From Marinosulfonomonas sp. (GTDB lineage: Bacteria; Pseudomonadota; Alphaproteobacteria; Rhodobacterales; Rhodobacteraceae): a stretch of DNA of 32,563 nt. The notes under the pieces are model-generated. The model searched no databases, was not told the DNA's origin, and was given only the letters and a program-made list of their open reading frames with translations. Position numbers and translations under genes: made by a program. Positions 15,368 to 23,934 of this stretch are shown piece after piece; within the stretch, counting starts at the first letter, position 1, and the number at the start of each line of letters is the position of its first letter. Location: positions 1-32,563 of the forward strand of contig JALSRG010000107.1 in NCBI GenBank assembly GCA_026984915.1. The letters run 5' to 3'.

Positions 15368-18136
15368 ATGTCTGATCCGGTTCGTTTTAGCCTCGATGGC
15401 GAGATGGTTGAGGCGCAAGATGGCGAAACGATCTGGGAGGTGGCGCATGGCCGCGGGCTGAAGATTCCGCACCTGTGCCACAAACCGGCTCCGGGTTATC
15501 GGCCGGATGGCAACTGCCGCGCCTGTATGGTGGAGATCGAGGGAGAGCGCACACTGGCCGCATCCTGCATCCGCACCCCGACGGAAGGCATGGTTGTCAC
15601 CACCAATTCGGCGCGGGCAAAACAGGCCCGCAAGATGGTGGTGGAGCTGTTGCTGGCCGACCAGCCGCCGCAGGATCAGGCACATGACAGATCTGCGCAA
15701 CTGTGGGATGTTGCGAAACAGACCGGCGTGGAAAGCAGCCGGTTCCCGGCGCTGGAGAGTGCCCGTGTGCCCCTGTTGGACAACAGCCATGTCGCCATGC
15801 GCGTCAATCTGGATGCCTGCATCCAGTGCGGGCTGTGCGTGCGGGCCTGCCGCGAGGTTCAGGTCAACGATGTGATCGGCATGGCGGGGCGCGGCCATGA
15901 TGCCTTTCCAACGTTTGATTTTGCCGATCCGATGGGTGACAGCACCTGTGTCGCCTGTGGCGAATGCGTGCAGGCCTGCCCGACCGGCGCACTGATGCCG
16001 GCAACCGTGGTGGATGATACAGGGCTGGGCGACAGGGGTGATTATGACACCGAAACCGCAACCATCTGCCCGTTCTGCGGTGTTGGCTGCCAGATTTCGG
16101 TCAAATCCAAGGCGGGCAAGATCAAATATGTCGAGGGTCTGAACGGCCCGGCCAACGAAAACCGCCTGTGTGTCAAGGGACGCTTCGGGTTTGATTATAT
16201 CAACCACCCCGACCGGCTGACCAGGCCGTTGATACGTCGCAAGGATGCGCCGGCAAAGGGGCTGAATGTCGATCCGGCCAACCCGCTGACCCATTTCCGC
16301 GAGGCCACATGGGAAGAAGCGCTGGATTTCGCGGCAAGCGGTCTGGCCAAACTGGGTGGCACCAGCGTGGCGGGTTTTGGCAGCGCCAAATGCACCAATG
16401 AAGAGGCGTATCTTTTCCAGAAGCTGATCCGGCAGGGCTTTGGCCACAACAACGTCGATCATTGCACAAGGCTGTGCCATGCAAGCTCGGTCGCCGCGCT
16501 GATAGAGAATATCGGTTCGGGTGCGGTCACCGCGACATTCAACGAGATCGAGAACGCCGATGTGGCGATCATGATTGGATGCAATCCGGCCGGAAACCAT
16601 CCGGTAGCGGCCACCTATTTCAAGCAATTTGCCAAACGCGGCGGCAAGTTGATCGTGATGGATCCGCGGGCCAATGCGCTCAGCCGGTTTGCCAGCCATA
16701 TGTTGCAGTTCAGGCCCGGATCGGATGTGGCGCTGATCAATTCGATCATGCATGTGATTGCCGAAGAAGGGTTGCAGGATACCCAGTATATCGAGGCCTA
16801 TACCGAAAACTGGGCGGCGGAAAAGGAACATCTGAAAGGATTTGCGCCGGAAAAGATGGCGGACCTTTGCGGGATTGATGCCGGCACGATCCGTGCTGTG
16901 GCGCGTACCTTTGCCGGCGCCAAAGCCGGGATGATATTCTGGGGTATGGGGGTCAGCCAGCATGTGCATGGCACGGATAACGCCCGCAGCCTGATTGCGC
17001 TGGCGCTGATGTGCGGCCATGTGGGCCGGCCCGGCACCGGGCTGCACCCGTTGCGCGGCCAGAACAACGTGCAGGGGGCATCGGATGCCGGGCTTATTCC
17101 GATGTTCCTGCCGGATTACAAATCGGTTGCTGATGACAGCCTGCGCCATGCTTTCAATGAAATCTGGGGAAGCGGCGATTTCAGCGCCGAGCCTGGCCTG
17201 ACGGTGGTTGAGATCATGGATGCGATCCATGCGGGTGACATCAGGGGGATGTATATTCTGGGCGAAAATCCGGCCATGTCAGATCCGGATGTGGCACATG
17301 CACGCGAAGCACTGGCGAAACTGGAGCATCTGGTGGTGCAGGATATTTTTGTGACCGAAACCGCCAATTATGCCGATGTGATCCTGCCGGCGGCGGCCTT
17401 TGCCGAAAAGGCCGGGACGGTGACCAACACCAACCGGCAGGTGCAACTGGCGCGCCCGGCGGTCGCCCCGCCCGGTGAGGCGAAACCCGACTGGTGGATT
17501 GAAACCGAACTGGCACGGCGGCTGGGGCTGGATTGGCGCTATAGCCACCCCAAAGAGATATTCGCCGAGATGAAGCAGGGTATGAACTCGCTTGACAACA
17601 TCAGCTGGGAAAGGCTGGAGGCGGAAAACGCCGTGACCTATCCCTGCCTGTCGGCGGATGATCCGGGCCAGAGCATCGTCTTTGGCGACGGATTTCCGCG
17701 CAAGGATGGCCGCGCCCGTTTTGCCCCGACCGATGTTCTGCCTCCCGATGAGTTGCCGGATGCCGCTTATCCGATGATCCTGACCACCGGGCGGCAGTTG
17801 GAGCACTGGCACACCGGATCAATGACCCGCCGCACGACGGTGCTGGATCGTCTTGAGCCGGAAGCCAACTGTTCGCTGAACCCGAAAACCCTGCGCAAAC
17901 TGGGTGTGGCAGCAGGGGGCATGATCCGCCTGACCACGCGGCGGGGCAGTATCGAGATCATGGCCCGCGCCGACCGGGCCGTGGCCGAGGATATGGTCTT
18001 TCTGCCGTTTGCCTATGTCGAGGCCGCAGCCAATATTCTGACCAATCCGGCGCTCGATCCCGATGGCAAAATTCCGGAGTTCAAATTCTCGGCGGTCAAG
18101 GTGGAAAAGGCAGAAGCAGGCATCGCCGCGCAATAG
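15368..18136 (+). CDS. Formate dehydrogenase alpha subunit (molybdopterin oxidoreductase), orphan
   Basis: The 922-residue protein contains, in order: a 2Fe-2S domain (C37, C50, C53, C67), two ferredoxin-type 4Fe-4S motifs (C151/154/157/161 and C194/197/200/204), a 4Fe-4S site at the start of the Mo domain (C234, C237, C241, C268), and the bis-MGD catalytic domain with the probable Mo-ligating C370 followed by H371 (RLCHASS). A dinucleotide-binding domain closes it (TGRQLEHWHTGSMTRR). It should oxidise formate to CO2. FdsA-type enzymes carry an additional His/Cys-ligated 4Fe-4S motif after the 2Fe-2S domain; here the stretch around 92-120 (LLADQPPQDQAHDRSAQ) has no cysteines. No beta, gamma or FdhD genes follow. 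GGGAGG at 15356-15361 fixes ATG 15368. Confidence 0.88.
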   Translation: MSDPVRFSLDGEMVEAQDGETIWEVAHGRGLKIPHLCHKPAPGYRPDGNCRACMVEIEGERTLAASCIRTPTEGMVVTTNSARAKQARKMVVELLLADQPPQDQAHDRSAQLWDVAKQTGVESSRFPALESARVPLLDNSHVAMRVNLDACIQCGLCVRACREVQVNDVIGMAGRGHDAFPTFDFADPMGDSTCVACGECVQACPTGALMPATVVDDTGLGDRGDYDTETATICPFCGVGCQISVKSKAGKIKYVEGLNGPANENRLCVKGRFGFDYINHPDRLTRPLIRRKDAPAKGLNVDPANPLTHFREATWEEALDFAASGLAKLGGTSVAGFGSAKCTNEEAYLFQKLIRQGFGHNNVDHCTRLCHASSVAALIENIGSGAVTATFNEIENADVAIMIGCNPAGNHPVAATYFKQFAKRGGKLIVMDPRANALSRFASHMLQFRPGSDVALINSIMHVIAEEGLQDTQYIEAYTENWAAEKEHLKGFAPEKMADLCGIDAGTIRAVARTFAGAKAGMIFWGMGVSQHVHGTDNARSLIALALMCGHVGRPGTGLHPLRGQNNVQGASDAGLIPMFLPDYKSVADDSLRHAFNEIWGSGDFSAEPGLTVVEIMDAIHAGDIRGMYILGENPAMSDPDVAHAREALAKLEHLVVQDIFVTETANYADVILPAAAFAEKAGTVTNTNRQVQLARPAVAPPGEAKPDWWIETELARRLGLDWRYSHPKEIFAEMKQGMNSLDNISWERLEAENAVTYPCLSADDPGQSIVFGDGFPRKDGRARFAPTDVLPPDELPDAAYPMILTTGRQLEHWHTGSMTRRTTVLDRLEPEANCSLNPKTLRKLGVAAGGMIRLTTRRGSIEIMARADRAVAEDMVFLPFAYVEAAANILTNPALDPDGKIPEFKFSAVKVEKAEAGIAAQ

Positions 18137-18175
18137 GCCTTGCGCCCGGGCGCGCGCGTGTGCTCAAGTCTGGGC

Positions 18176-19105
18176 ATGGCCAATGCGGTTTTCACCCAGA
18201 ACCGGACGTCGGTTTACAAGGACGAACCGGGGATCCGGTATCATTTTCCCAAGCGGTATCTGAACGTGGTGCGGGAAACGATTGGGGATTTCGTGGTGTT
18301 CTACGAGGGGCGCCGGGATGGTGGTGCCGAGGCCTATCTCTCCGTCCAGCGCGTTTTGGCGGTCGAACCCGACCCGGATTTGCCGGGGCATTTCTTCGCG
18401 GTTCTGGATCAGGGCTCGGAATGGGAATTTGAGCGCAGGGTGGCAAGAGCGGATGCGAAGGGCCTGGCCTATGAAAAATCCCTGCGCGGCCCGACCGGTC
18501 GGCCGATGTCGGGTGGGGCCAGTGTTTCGGCGGTTCGGCGCCTGAGTACGGACGAGTTTTCTGCCATATGCAGCGCGGGATTGAAGGCGCTAGACGGCCC
18601 CGATGCGCAGGTGCGTGACGGCGATACTCAAGCCGAAAAAGTGGCGGGATTTGCGGAGGAGCAAAGCCCCTTTGGCCCGGCGCCAATTGTGGAGTGGCGC
18701 GCCGAAACTCTGACCTCGCGCAAATTGCGCGATGCCAGTTTTGCGCGCATGGTCAAGGCGGCTTATGGTGGGTGTTGCGCGATATCGGGGCTTGACCTGC
18801 GCAATGGCGGCGGGCGCCCCGAAGTTGAAGCCGCCCATATCCGCCCGGTAAAGAATGCCGGCCCGGACAGGGTACAAAATGGTCTGGCACTGTCCGGGAC
18901 GCTGCACTGGATGTTTGACCGCGGGCTGATCAGCGTGGCGCCCGACTATCGGATTCTGATTTCGCACAACAAGGTGCCACTTGAAACGGTTGCCCGCCTG
19001 ATCCGGCCGGAACAGCGCCTGCTATTGCCCAGGGACCGGCGGCACCACCCCCACCCGGACTACCTGCGCTTTCATCGCGAGGAAATTTTCGGCAAGGCGG
19101 CCTGA
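18176..19105 (+). CDS. HNH endonuclease domain protein
   Basis: The 309-residue protein has an N-terminal half of about 190 residues that I do not recognise (FTQNRTSVYKDEPGIRYHFP, then FVVFYEGRR) and a C-terminal HNH_2-type domain: CAISGL near 200, VEAAHIRPV with H221, NGLALSGTLHWMFDRG with H244 and D248. The His-Asn-His pattern of a beta-beta-alpha metal nuclease is therefore complete. Such proteins resemble restriction-like nucleases, but no methyltransferase or partner gene is adjacent. ATG 18176 lies 40 nt after the fdhA stop and lacks a strong Shine-Dalgarno; TTG 18140 is a less likely upstream start. It is convergent with the response regulator gene, with 16 bp between stops. Confidence 0.83.
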   Translation: MANAVFTQNRTSVYKDEPGIRYHFPKRYLNVVRETIGDFVVFYEGRRDGGAEAYLSVQRVLAVEPDPDLPGHFFAVLDQGSEWEFERRVARADAKGLAYEKSLRGPTGRPMSGGASVSAVRRLSTDEFSAICSAGLKALDGPDAQVRDGDTQAEKVAGFAEEQSPFGPAPIVEWRAETLTSRKLRDASFARMVKAAYGGCCAISGLDLRNGGGRPEVEAAHIRPVKNAGPDRVQNGLALSGTLHWMFDRGLISVAPDYRILISHNKVPLETVARLIRPEQRLLLPRDRRHHPHPDYLRFHREEIFGKAA

Positions 19106-19121
19106 AACCCGTGGCCTGACC

Positions 19122-19844
19122 TTATTCCCATTTCACATCGCCCAGAAAGATATAGCCGGCCCCGTAGATGGTTTTTATCAGCCGGGGGTTTTTCGGATCT
19201 TCGCGCAGTTTTGTGCGCAGGCGCGAGATGCGCACATCCATGGCCCGGTCAAAGCTTTCGCCGGCCGCACCACCCAGAATTTCCTGCATGCGGGCGCGTG
19301 AAACCAGACGTTTGGGGCTTTCCAGAAACAGGCGCAACACTTCGCCTTCCGCGTGGCTGAAGGGGGTTTCCACACCTTCGGAATCCGTCAGAACGTAGCG
19401 TTCGAAATGCGCCGTCCAGCCGGCGAAACGGGCGGTGTCGGATACCTTGTCTTCGCTGCGCGTCTTGCGCAGGCGGGCGCGAACGCGGGCGACGACTTCG
19501 GCCGGATCAAACGGTTTGATAATGTAATCATCCGCCCCCAGTTCCAGCCCGGTCACCCGGTCCTGCACCTGTGCGCGCCCCGAAATGATGATGATGGCAG
19601 CGCCGGATTCCAGCGCCAGACGATGGACGAGCGCCAACCCGTCCTTGTCCGGCAGGCCGAGATCAACAAGGCAGACATCGGGGGCGGTGGATTTCAGGGC
19701 GGCCTCAAACTCGGTGGCGCGGGCAAACCCCTTGGTACGAAACCCCGCCTCGTTCAGCGCATCGGCAAGCATGAGGCGGATTTCCGGCTCGTCGTCCAGG
19801 ATGGTGATCAGAGGCTGGTCGGGCGATGTTTCGGGGGGTGTCAT
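19122..19844 (-). CDS. OmpR-family response regulator
   Basis: The 240-residue protein has a receiver domain (about 12-125) with acidic pair D17/D18, phosphoacceptor D61 in CLVDLGLPDKDG, S88 and K110 in YIIKPFDP. A winged-helix DNA-binding domain follows (about 141-236) with FSHAEGEVLRLFLESPKRLVSR, RAMDVRISRLRTKL and KTIYGAGYIF. All phosphorylation residues are intact. It overlaps the upstream kinase gene by 4 nt (ATGA), so kinase and regulator are a cognate pair. The position, divergent from the acyl-CoA synthetase/ABC transporter operon, makes that operon a likely target; this is inference. Confidence 0.92.
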   Translation of the reverse strand: MTPPETSPDQPLITILDDEPEIRLMLADALNEAGFRTKGFARATEFEAALKSTAPDVCLVDLGLPDKDGLALVHRLALESGAAIIIISGRAQVQDRVTGLELGADDYIIKPFDPAEVVARVRARLRKTRSEDKVSDTARFAGWTAHFERYVLTDSEGVETPFSHAEGEVLRLFLESPKRLVSRARMQEILGGAAGESFDRAMDVRISRLRTKLREDPKNPRLIKTIYGAGYIFLGDVKWE

Positions 19845-21763
19845 GTGGTTGGCTCCATTGCCAGAACGGCAGTAATTTCAGGCGCGCAGACCGGTTTGGC
19901 CAGCAGTGGATAGCGTTTGGCCGCTCTGCGGCACTTCGGATCGTTCAACGGCCGGGATGTCATCAGGCAGGCCGGAGTATTTCTGCCCGCAGCGCGGAGC
20001 TGGTCCAGCATCTCGTCGCCGGTCATTTCGCCCTGCAACGATATGTCGGACAGGATGAAATCCACTTCAGGCAGGGTTGCAAGGCTCAGCCCTTCCTCGG
20101 CGGAGACCGCCTCGACAACGCGATGCCCCATATTTGTCAGCATGTCGCGGATCGATTCACGCAGGTCCGGCGAATCTTCGACCAGCAACACCATGCGGGG
20201 CGGCGAGATTTTGGCCGTGTAACGGAGCGGCAGTTGCAGGGTGACCTTGGCCCCCCTGGAAGTGTTGGACAGGCGAATATGGCCGCCGGCCAGCTTTGTC
20301 AGATCATAGGCCATGGACAGGCCCAGACCCGAGCCTTCACCGCCCTTGGTGGTAAAGAACGGGTCCAGGGCATGGCGCAGGGCTTCGGGGCCAAAGCCGG
20401 GTCCGGTATCTGAAACAGCAATCTCCAGCCAGGTATCCCGGACAGGACGCGCGCGGACAGAAATGCGGCCCGGATGTGCGCCGATGGCGTCCTTGGCGTT
20501 CAGGATCAGATTCAGAAGCGTATCCTGCAAAGAGCCGGGATCGATCAGCAACGGGCGCTCCAGCCCGGTATGGTCGATTTCCAGCGCCATGTTTTCGGGC
20601 AATGTGGGGGTGGCGATTGTTTTCAGTTCCTGAAAGAAATCCCCCAGCAGCACGGGTTCGGGGGTTATTTCGCGCGGCCCGGAAATGGCCGCGATGCGGT
20701 CCAGCAGTTTACCGCCGCGCCGGGCCGCCCGCTGGGTGGCGCTGATCAGGGCGTTGGCCTCATCGGGCATGTCCATCTTTTCAAGCCGGCTCTGCATGCC
20801 CAGAATAATGGTCAGCAGATTGGCGAAATCATGGGCAAGGCCGCTGGTCAACTGGGCCGCCAATTCGCGTTTATGGGTTTGGATCAGCGCCGCGCGCGCC
20901 TGGGTTTCCTCGGTGACATCCATCGACAGAATATAGACACCCCGCAGCGTGCCGTCATGGATATCGGGGGTAAAGGCCGTGCGGATGCGCCGGTGTGATT
21001 CGTCGTCGGTAAACTCGAACACGCTGGCCTGGCCCTGGCAGGCCTTTTGCAGATGCGGCCTGATCACGGCAAAGGCATTTTCCCCAAGTGCCTCGCGCAG
21101 ATGCAGGCCGATGATGTCGGCGGGACGCGATGGCAGAATCAACGGCAGGCGCTGGTTGGAATAGGTATAATAGCCATCGGTATCGACATGGGCGATATGG
21201 GCCGGCATCATTTCCGTTGTCATGCGGATGCGCGCCTCCATTTCGGTCAACTGGTGTTTGGCTTCCTCCAGGGCGGCATTGGTGGCCGCCAGTGAACGGT
21301 TGGTCTGGGACAGGCGTTCGGTGTGGGCCAAGAGCTGGTCGGAAAGCTCCTCGGACCGGGCACGCAGCAGGGCCTCTTGTTCCTTGATTGCGGTAATGTC
21401 GGTGTAAACCGCCACCCACCCCCCTTCGGGAAGCGGGCTGCCCTCAACGCTGATGGTGCGGCCGTTGGCGCGGGTACGCTCCATGTAATGCGGCTCAAAT
21501 TCGCTGGCTTGTTTCACCCGGTCACGCACGAATGCCTCGACGTCGCCAACCTGGCCGTATTCGCCGCGCTGGGCCAGATAGCGAATGGTGTCTTCGAAAG
21601 ATGCACCGGGGGTGCACAGGTTTTCCGGCAGCGAGAACATTTCCTGAAACCGCCTGTTGGCATTTGCCAGACGCAGATCCCGGTCATAAATTGACAGGGC
21701 CTGCCCGATCAGGTTCAGGCCGGCCTGGGTCAGTTTTTCGGCTTCGCTGTTTTTCAGGGTCAT
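19841..21763 (-). CDS. Soluble PAS hybrid histidine kinase/receiver protein
   Basis: The 640-residue protein has, in order: PAS domain 1 (about 10-125, LSIYDRDLRLANANRRFQEMF), a coiled coil (about 128-190), PAS domain 2 (about 190-300), HisKA with phosphorylatable H311 in SGLAHDFANLLT, a HATPase domain (NLILNAKDAIG, DTGPGFGP, TTKGGEGSGLGLSM), and a C-terminal receiver domain (about 521-635) with D573 in ILSDISL plus LMTSRP and AKPV. There is no hydrophobic segment long enough for a membrane helix, so it should sense an intracellular cue. No HPt domain is visible. ATG 21763 is preferred (AAAGG upstream); TTG 21778 is in frame but weaker. Confidence 0.9.
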   Translation of the reverse strand: MTLKNSEAEKLTQAGLNLIGQALSIYDRDLRLANANRRFQEMFSLPENLCTPGASFEDTIRYLAQRGEYGQVGDVEAFVRDRVKQASEFEPHYMERTRANGRTISVEGSPLPEGGWVAVYTDITAIKEQEALLRARSEELSDQLLAHTERLSQTNRSLAATNAALEEAKHQLTEMEARIRMTTEMMPAHIAHVDTDGYYTYSNQRLPLILPSRPADIIGLHLREALGENAFAVIRPHLQKACQGQASVFEFTDDESHRRIRTAFTPDIHDGTLRGVYILSMDVTEETQARAALIQTHKRELAAQLTSGLAHDFANLLTIILGMQSRLEKMDMPDEANALISATQRAARRGGKLLDRIAAISGPREITPEPVLLGDFFQELKTIATPTLPENMALEIDHTGLERPLLIDPGSLQDTLLNLILNAKDAIGAHPGRISVRARPVRDTWLEIAVSDTGPGFGPEALRHALDPFFTTKGGEGSGLGLSMAYDLTKLAGGHIRLSNTSRGAKVTLQLPLRYTAKISPPRMVLLVEDSPDLRESIRDMLTNMGHRVVEAVSAEEGLSLATLPEVDFILSDISLQGEMTGDEMLDQLRAAGRNTPACLMTSRPLNDPKCRRAAKRYPLLAKPVCAPEITAVLAMEPTT

Positions 21764-21963
21764 GGGTTTGCCTTTCAAGTACCTTCGCTAGCATTGCAAG
21801 GACAACTGTAAAAGGGCCGGGAAGGGCTTGTTACAATTCGAAAGGAATGAGACAAAGTCACGAAAAGTTTGACCATGAAGAAAAAGGAACCACGCTAGAG
21901 TAGGGAGAATCACTCTGGTTACGGTAAAGTCGCGGCGCCGTCGCGATTAGGGAGGATAAATAA
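21764..21963. promoter_or_regulatory. Divergent promoter region between kinase and acyl-CoA synthetase genes
   Basis: This 200-bp gap must hold promoters for both directions and is AT-richer than the genes. I see an inverted repeat with 7-nt arms and one mismatch (CTAGAGT 21895-21901 and ACTCTGG 21912-21918, 10-nt spacer) about 45 nt before the synthetase start, plus several GTAA/TTAC words. No confident -35/-10 pair or sigma-54 site could be picked out by eye. A short frame (21847-21903, 18 codons) has a weak ribosome-binding site but is probably not a gene. Confidence 0.4.
21950..21955 (+). promoter_or_regulatory. Shine-Dalgarno fixing a TTG start
   Basis: GGGAGG ends 8 nt before TTG 21964. 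This is the best Shine-Dalgarno in the region and the translated N-terminus (MADQKAASDALVSIPALL) looks native, so the first operon gene appears to start at TTG. Confidence 0.7.
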
Positions 21964-23934
21964 TTGGCTGACCAGAAGGCTGCGTCTGACGCATTGGTCT
22001 CGATCCCCGCATTGCTGGCACGCAACGTGGAAGAGCATGGTGCAAAAGCGGCTTATCGTGAAAAAGAATATGGAATCTGGCAAAGCTGGACCTGGGAAGA
22101 GGCCGCCAGGCAGATCGAGGATCTGGCGCTTGGGTTTCTGAGCCTTGGCATCAATCGGGGGGATTTCGTGGCGATCATCGGCCGCAACCGCCCCTATTTG
22201 TACTGGGCCATGGTGGCGGCGCAATCGGTTGGGGCCGTACCCGTTCCGCTGTACCAGGACGCGAATGCCGAAGAGATGGCCTATGTTCTGGGCCATTGCG
22301 GTGCGCGGTTTGTCGTTGTTGACGATCAGGAGCAGGTGGACAAGGTGATCGAGGTGCAGGATCAACTGCACCAGTTTGAGCATCTTGTCTATCTCGATCC
22401 GCGCGGCATGCGCAAATACGATCACAGCCATCTGCACCAGTATTCGCACATACAGGCCATTGGTCGCGCGGCTTATGACGAATTCAACCCGTCGCTCGAA
22501 CGCCGCCTTGGCGAAATCACCTATGATACGACCTGCGTCATGCTCTACACCTCTGGCACCACGGGCAAGCCCAAGGGCGTGGTTCTGTCAAACCGCAATG
22601 TGATCGAGACCTCAAGGAGCTCTGCGGAATTCGATCATCTTACGGCAGACGAAGAGGTGCTGGCCTATCTGCCCATGGCCTGGGTCGGTGATTTCATTTT
22701 TTCTGTTGGTCAGGCGTATTGGACGGGGTTTTGTGTGAACTGCCCGGAGAGCGCGGATACAATGATGACGGATCTGCGCGAAATCGGCCCGACCTATTAT
22801 TTTGCCCCGCCGCGGTTTTTCGAAACCCAGTTGACCAGCGTGATGATCCGGATGGAGGATGCCGGCCGTTTCAAGAAATGGCTGTTTCATCACTATATGG
22901 CGATTGCGCGAAAGGTTGGACCGGCCATTCTGGATGGCAAACCGGTTTCAGCCATGGACCGGGTGCGCTATGCCTTGGGGAACCTGTTTGTCTACGGGCC
23001 GCTGAAAAACACGCTTGGCCTCAGCCGCGTGCGGGTGGGCTATACCGCCGGCGAGGCGATCGGCCCCGAAATATTCGAGTTCTACCGTTCGCTGGGCATC
23101 AACCTCAAACAGCTCTATGGCCAGACCGAAGCCACCGTTTTCATTACGCAACAGCCCGACGGCGAAGTACGGGCCGACACGGTGGGTATCCCCAGCCCGG
23201 GCGTGGAGGTGGAAATCCGCGACAATGGCGAAGTTTATTATCGCTCGCCGGGGGTATTTGAAGAGTATTACAAAAACCCGGAAAGCACCGCCGATACCAA
23301 GGACGCCGAAGGCTGGGTCGCGACGGGAGACGCCGGATTTTTCGAGGAAGGCAGCGGGCATCTGCGGATCATCGACCGCGCCAAGGACGTGGGAAAGATG
23401 GCCGACGGCCGCCTGTTCGCACCCAAGTATGTTGAAAACAAACTGAAATTTTATCCGAACATTCTGGAGGCGGTGGTCTTTGGGGCCGGTCGTGAAATGT
23501 GCACGGCCTTTATCAATATTGATCTGACGGCCGTCGGCAACTGGGCCGAACGCAACAATATTGCTTATGCCAGCTATCAGGAACTGGCCGCGCACCCCGA
23601 GGTTTACGCGACGGTTCAGAAACATGTGGAAGAAGTGAACGAATCCGTCGCGCAGGACGAAATGCTGTCGGGCTGTCAGATTCACCGGTTTCTGATCCTG
23701 CACAAGGAACTTGATGCCGATGATGGCGAACTGACCCGCACACGCAAGGTGCGCCGCCGTATCATCGAAGAGAAATATGCCGACCTGATCACGGCGCTTT
23801 ATGACGGATCAAAGGAAATATTCACGGAAACCGAAGTGACCTATGAAGACGGCCGCAAAGGCTCTATTTCAGCAACGCTGGAAATCCGCGACGTCAAGGT
23901 GCTGCCCACCAGCCAGAGGATGGCCGCACAATGA
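21964..23934 (+). CDS. AMP-forming acyl-CoA synthetase (long-chain fatty acid CoA ligase-like)
   Basis: The 656-residue ANL-superfamily enzyme has the phosphate-binding loop TSGTTGKPKG at 196-205, the adenine/acyl motif YGQTEA from 385, WVATGDAGFF and the hinge region RIIDRAKDVGKMADGRLFAP. It would activate a carboxylic acid with ATP and CoA. The size (650-plus residues) fits the FadD15/long-chain ligase branch more than short-chain enzymes, but the substrate is not readable from sequence. It starts at TTG with a strong Shine-Dalgarno and ends in a 4-nt ATGA overlap with the LivG-like gene, so ligase and transporter production are coupled. Confidence 0.92.
   Translation: MADQKAASDALVSIPALLARNVEEHGAKAAYREKEYGIWQSWTWEEAARQIEDLALGFLSLGINRGDFVAIIGRNRPYLYWAMVAAQSVGAVPVPLYQDANAEEMAYVLGHCGARFVVVDDQEQVDKVIEVQDQLHQFEHLVYLDPRGMRKYDHSHLHQYSHIQAIGRAAYDEFNPSLERRLGEITYDTTCVMLYTSGTTGKPKGVVLSNRNVIETSRSSAEFDHLTADEEVLAYLPMAWVGDFIFSVGQAYWTGFCVNCPESADTMMTDLREIGPTYYFAPPRFFETQLTSVMIRMEDAGRFKKWLFHHYMAIARKVGPAILDGKPVSAMDRVRYALGNLFVYGPLKNTLGLSRVRVGYTAGEAIGPEIFEFYRSLGINLKQLYGQTEATVFITQQPDGEVRADTVGIPSPGVEVEIRDNGEVYYRSPGVFEEYYKNPESTADTKDAEGWVATGDAGFFEEGSGHLRIIDRAKDVGKMADGRLFAPKYVENKLKFYPNILEAVVFGAGREMCTAFINIDLTAVGNWAERNNIAYASYQELAAHPEVYATVQKHVEEVNESVAQDEMLSGCQIHRFLILHKELDADDGELTRTRKVRRRIIEEKYADLITALYDGSKEIFTETEVTYEDGRKGSISATLEIRDVKVLPTSQRMAAQ

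Noticed and set aside
15038-17230. A 730-codon open frame on the - strand across fdhA
   Set aside because: It is antisense to a gene whose cofactor-binding cysteines are intact, its translation is rich in His/Arg/Gln with no recognisable domain, and such shadows are common opposite GC-rich genes.
21847-21903. An 18-codon frame upstream of the acyl-CoA synthetase as a possible leader peptide
   Set aside because: Its ribosome-binding site is weak, it has no run of regulatory codons, and no mutually exclusive hairpins were seen around it.
21903-21963. CGGCGCCG palindrome near 21933 as an operator
   Set aside because: A single 8-bp GC palindrome is expected by chance in DNA of this composition, and it sits next to the Shine-Dalgarno region.
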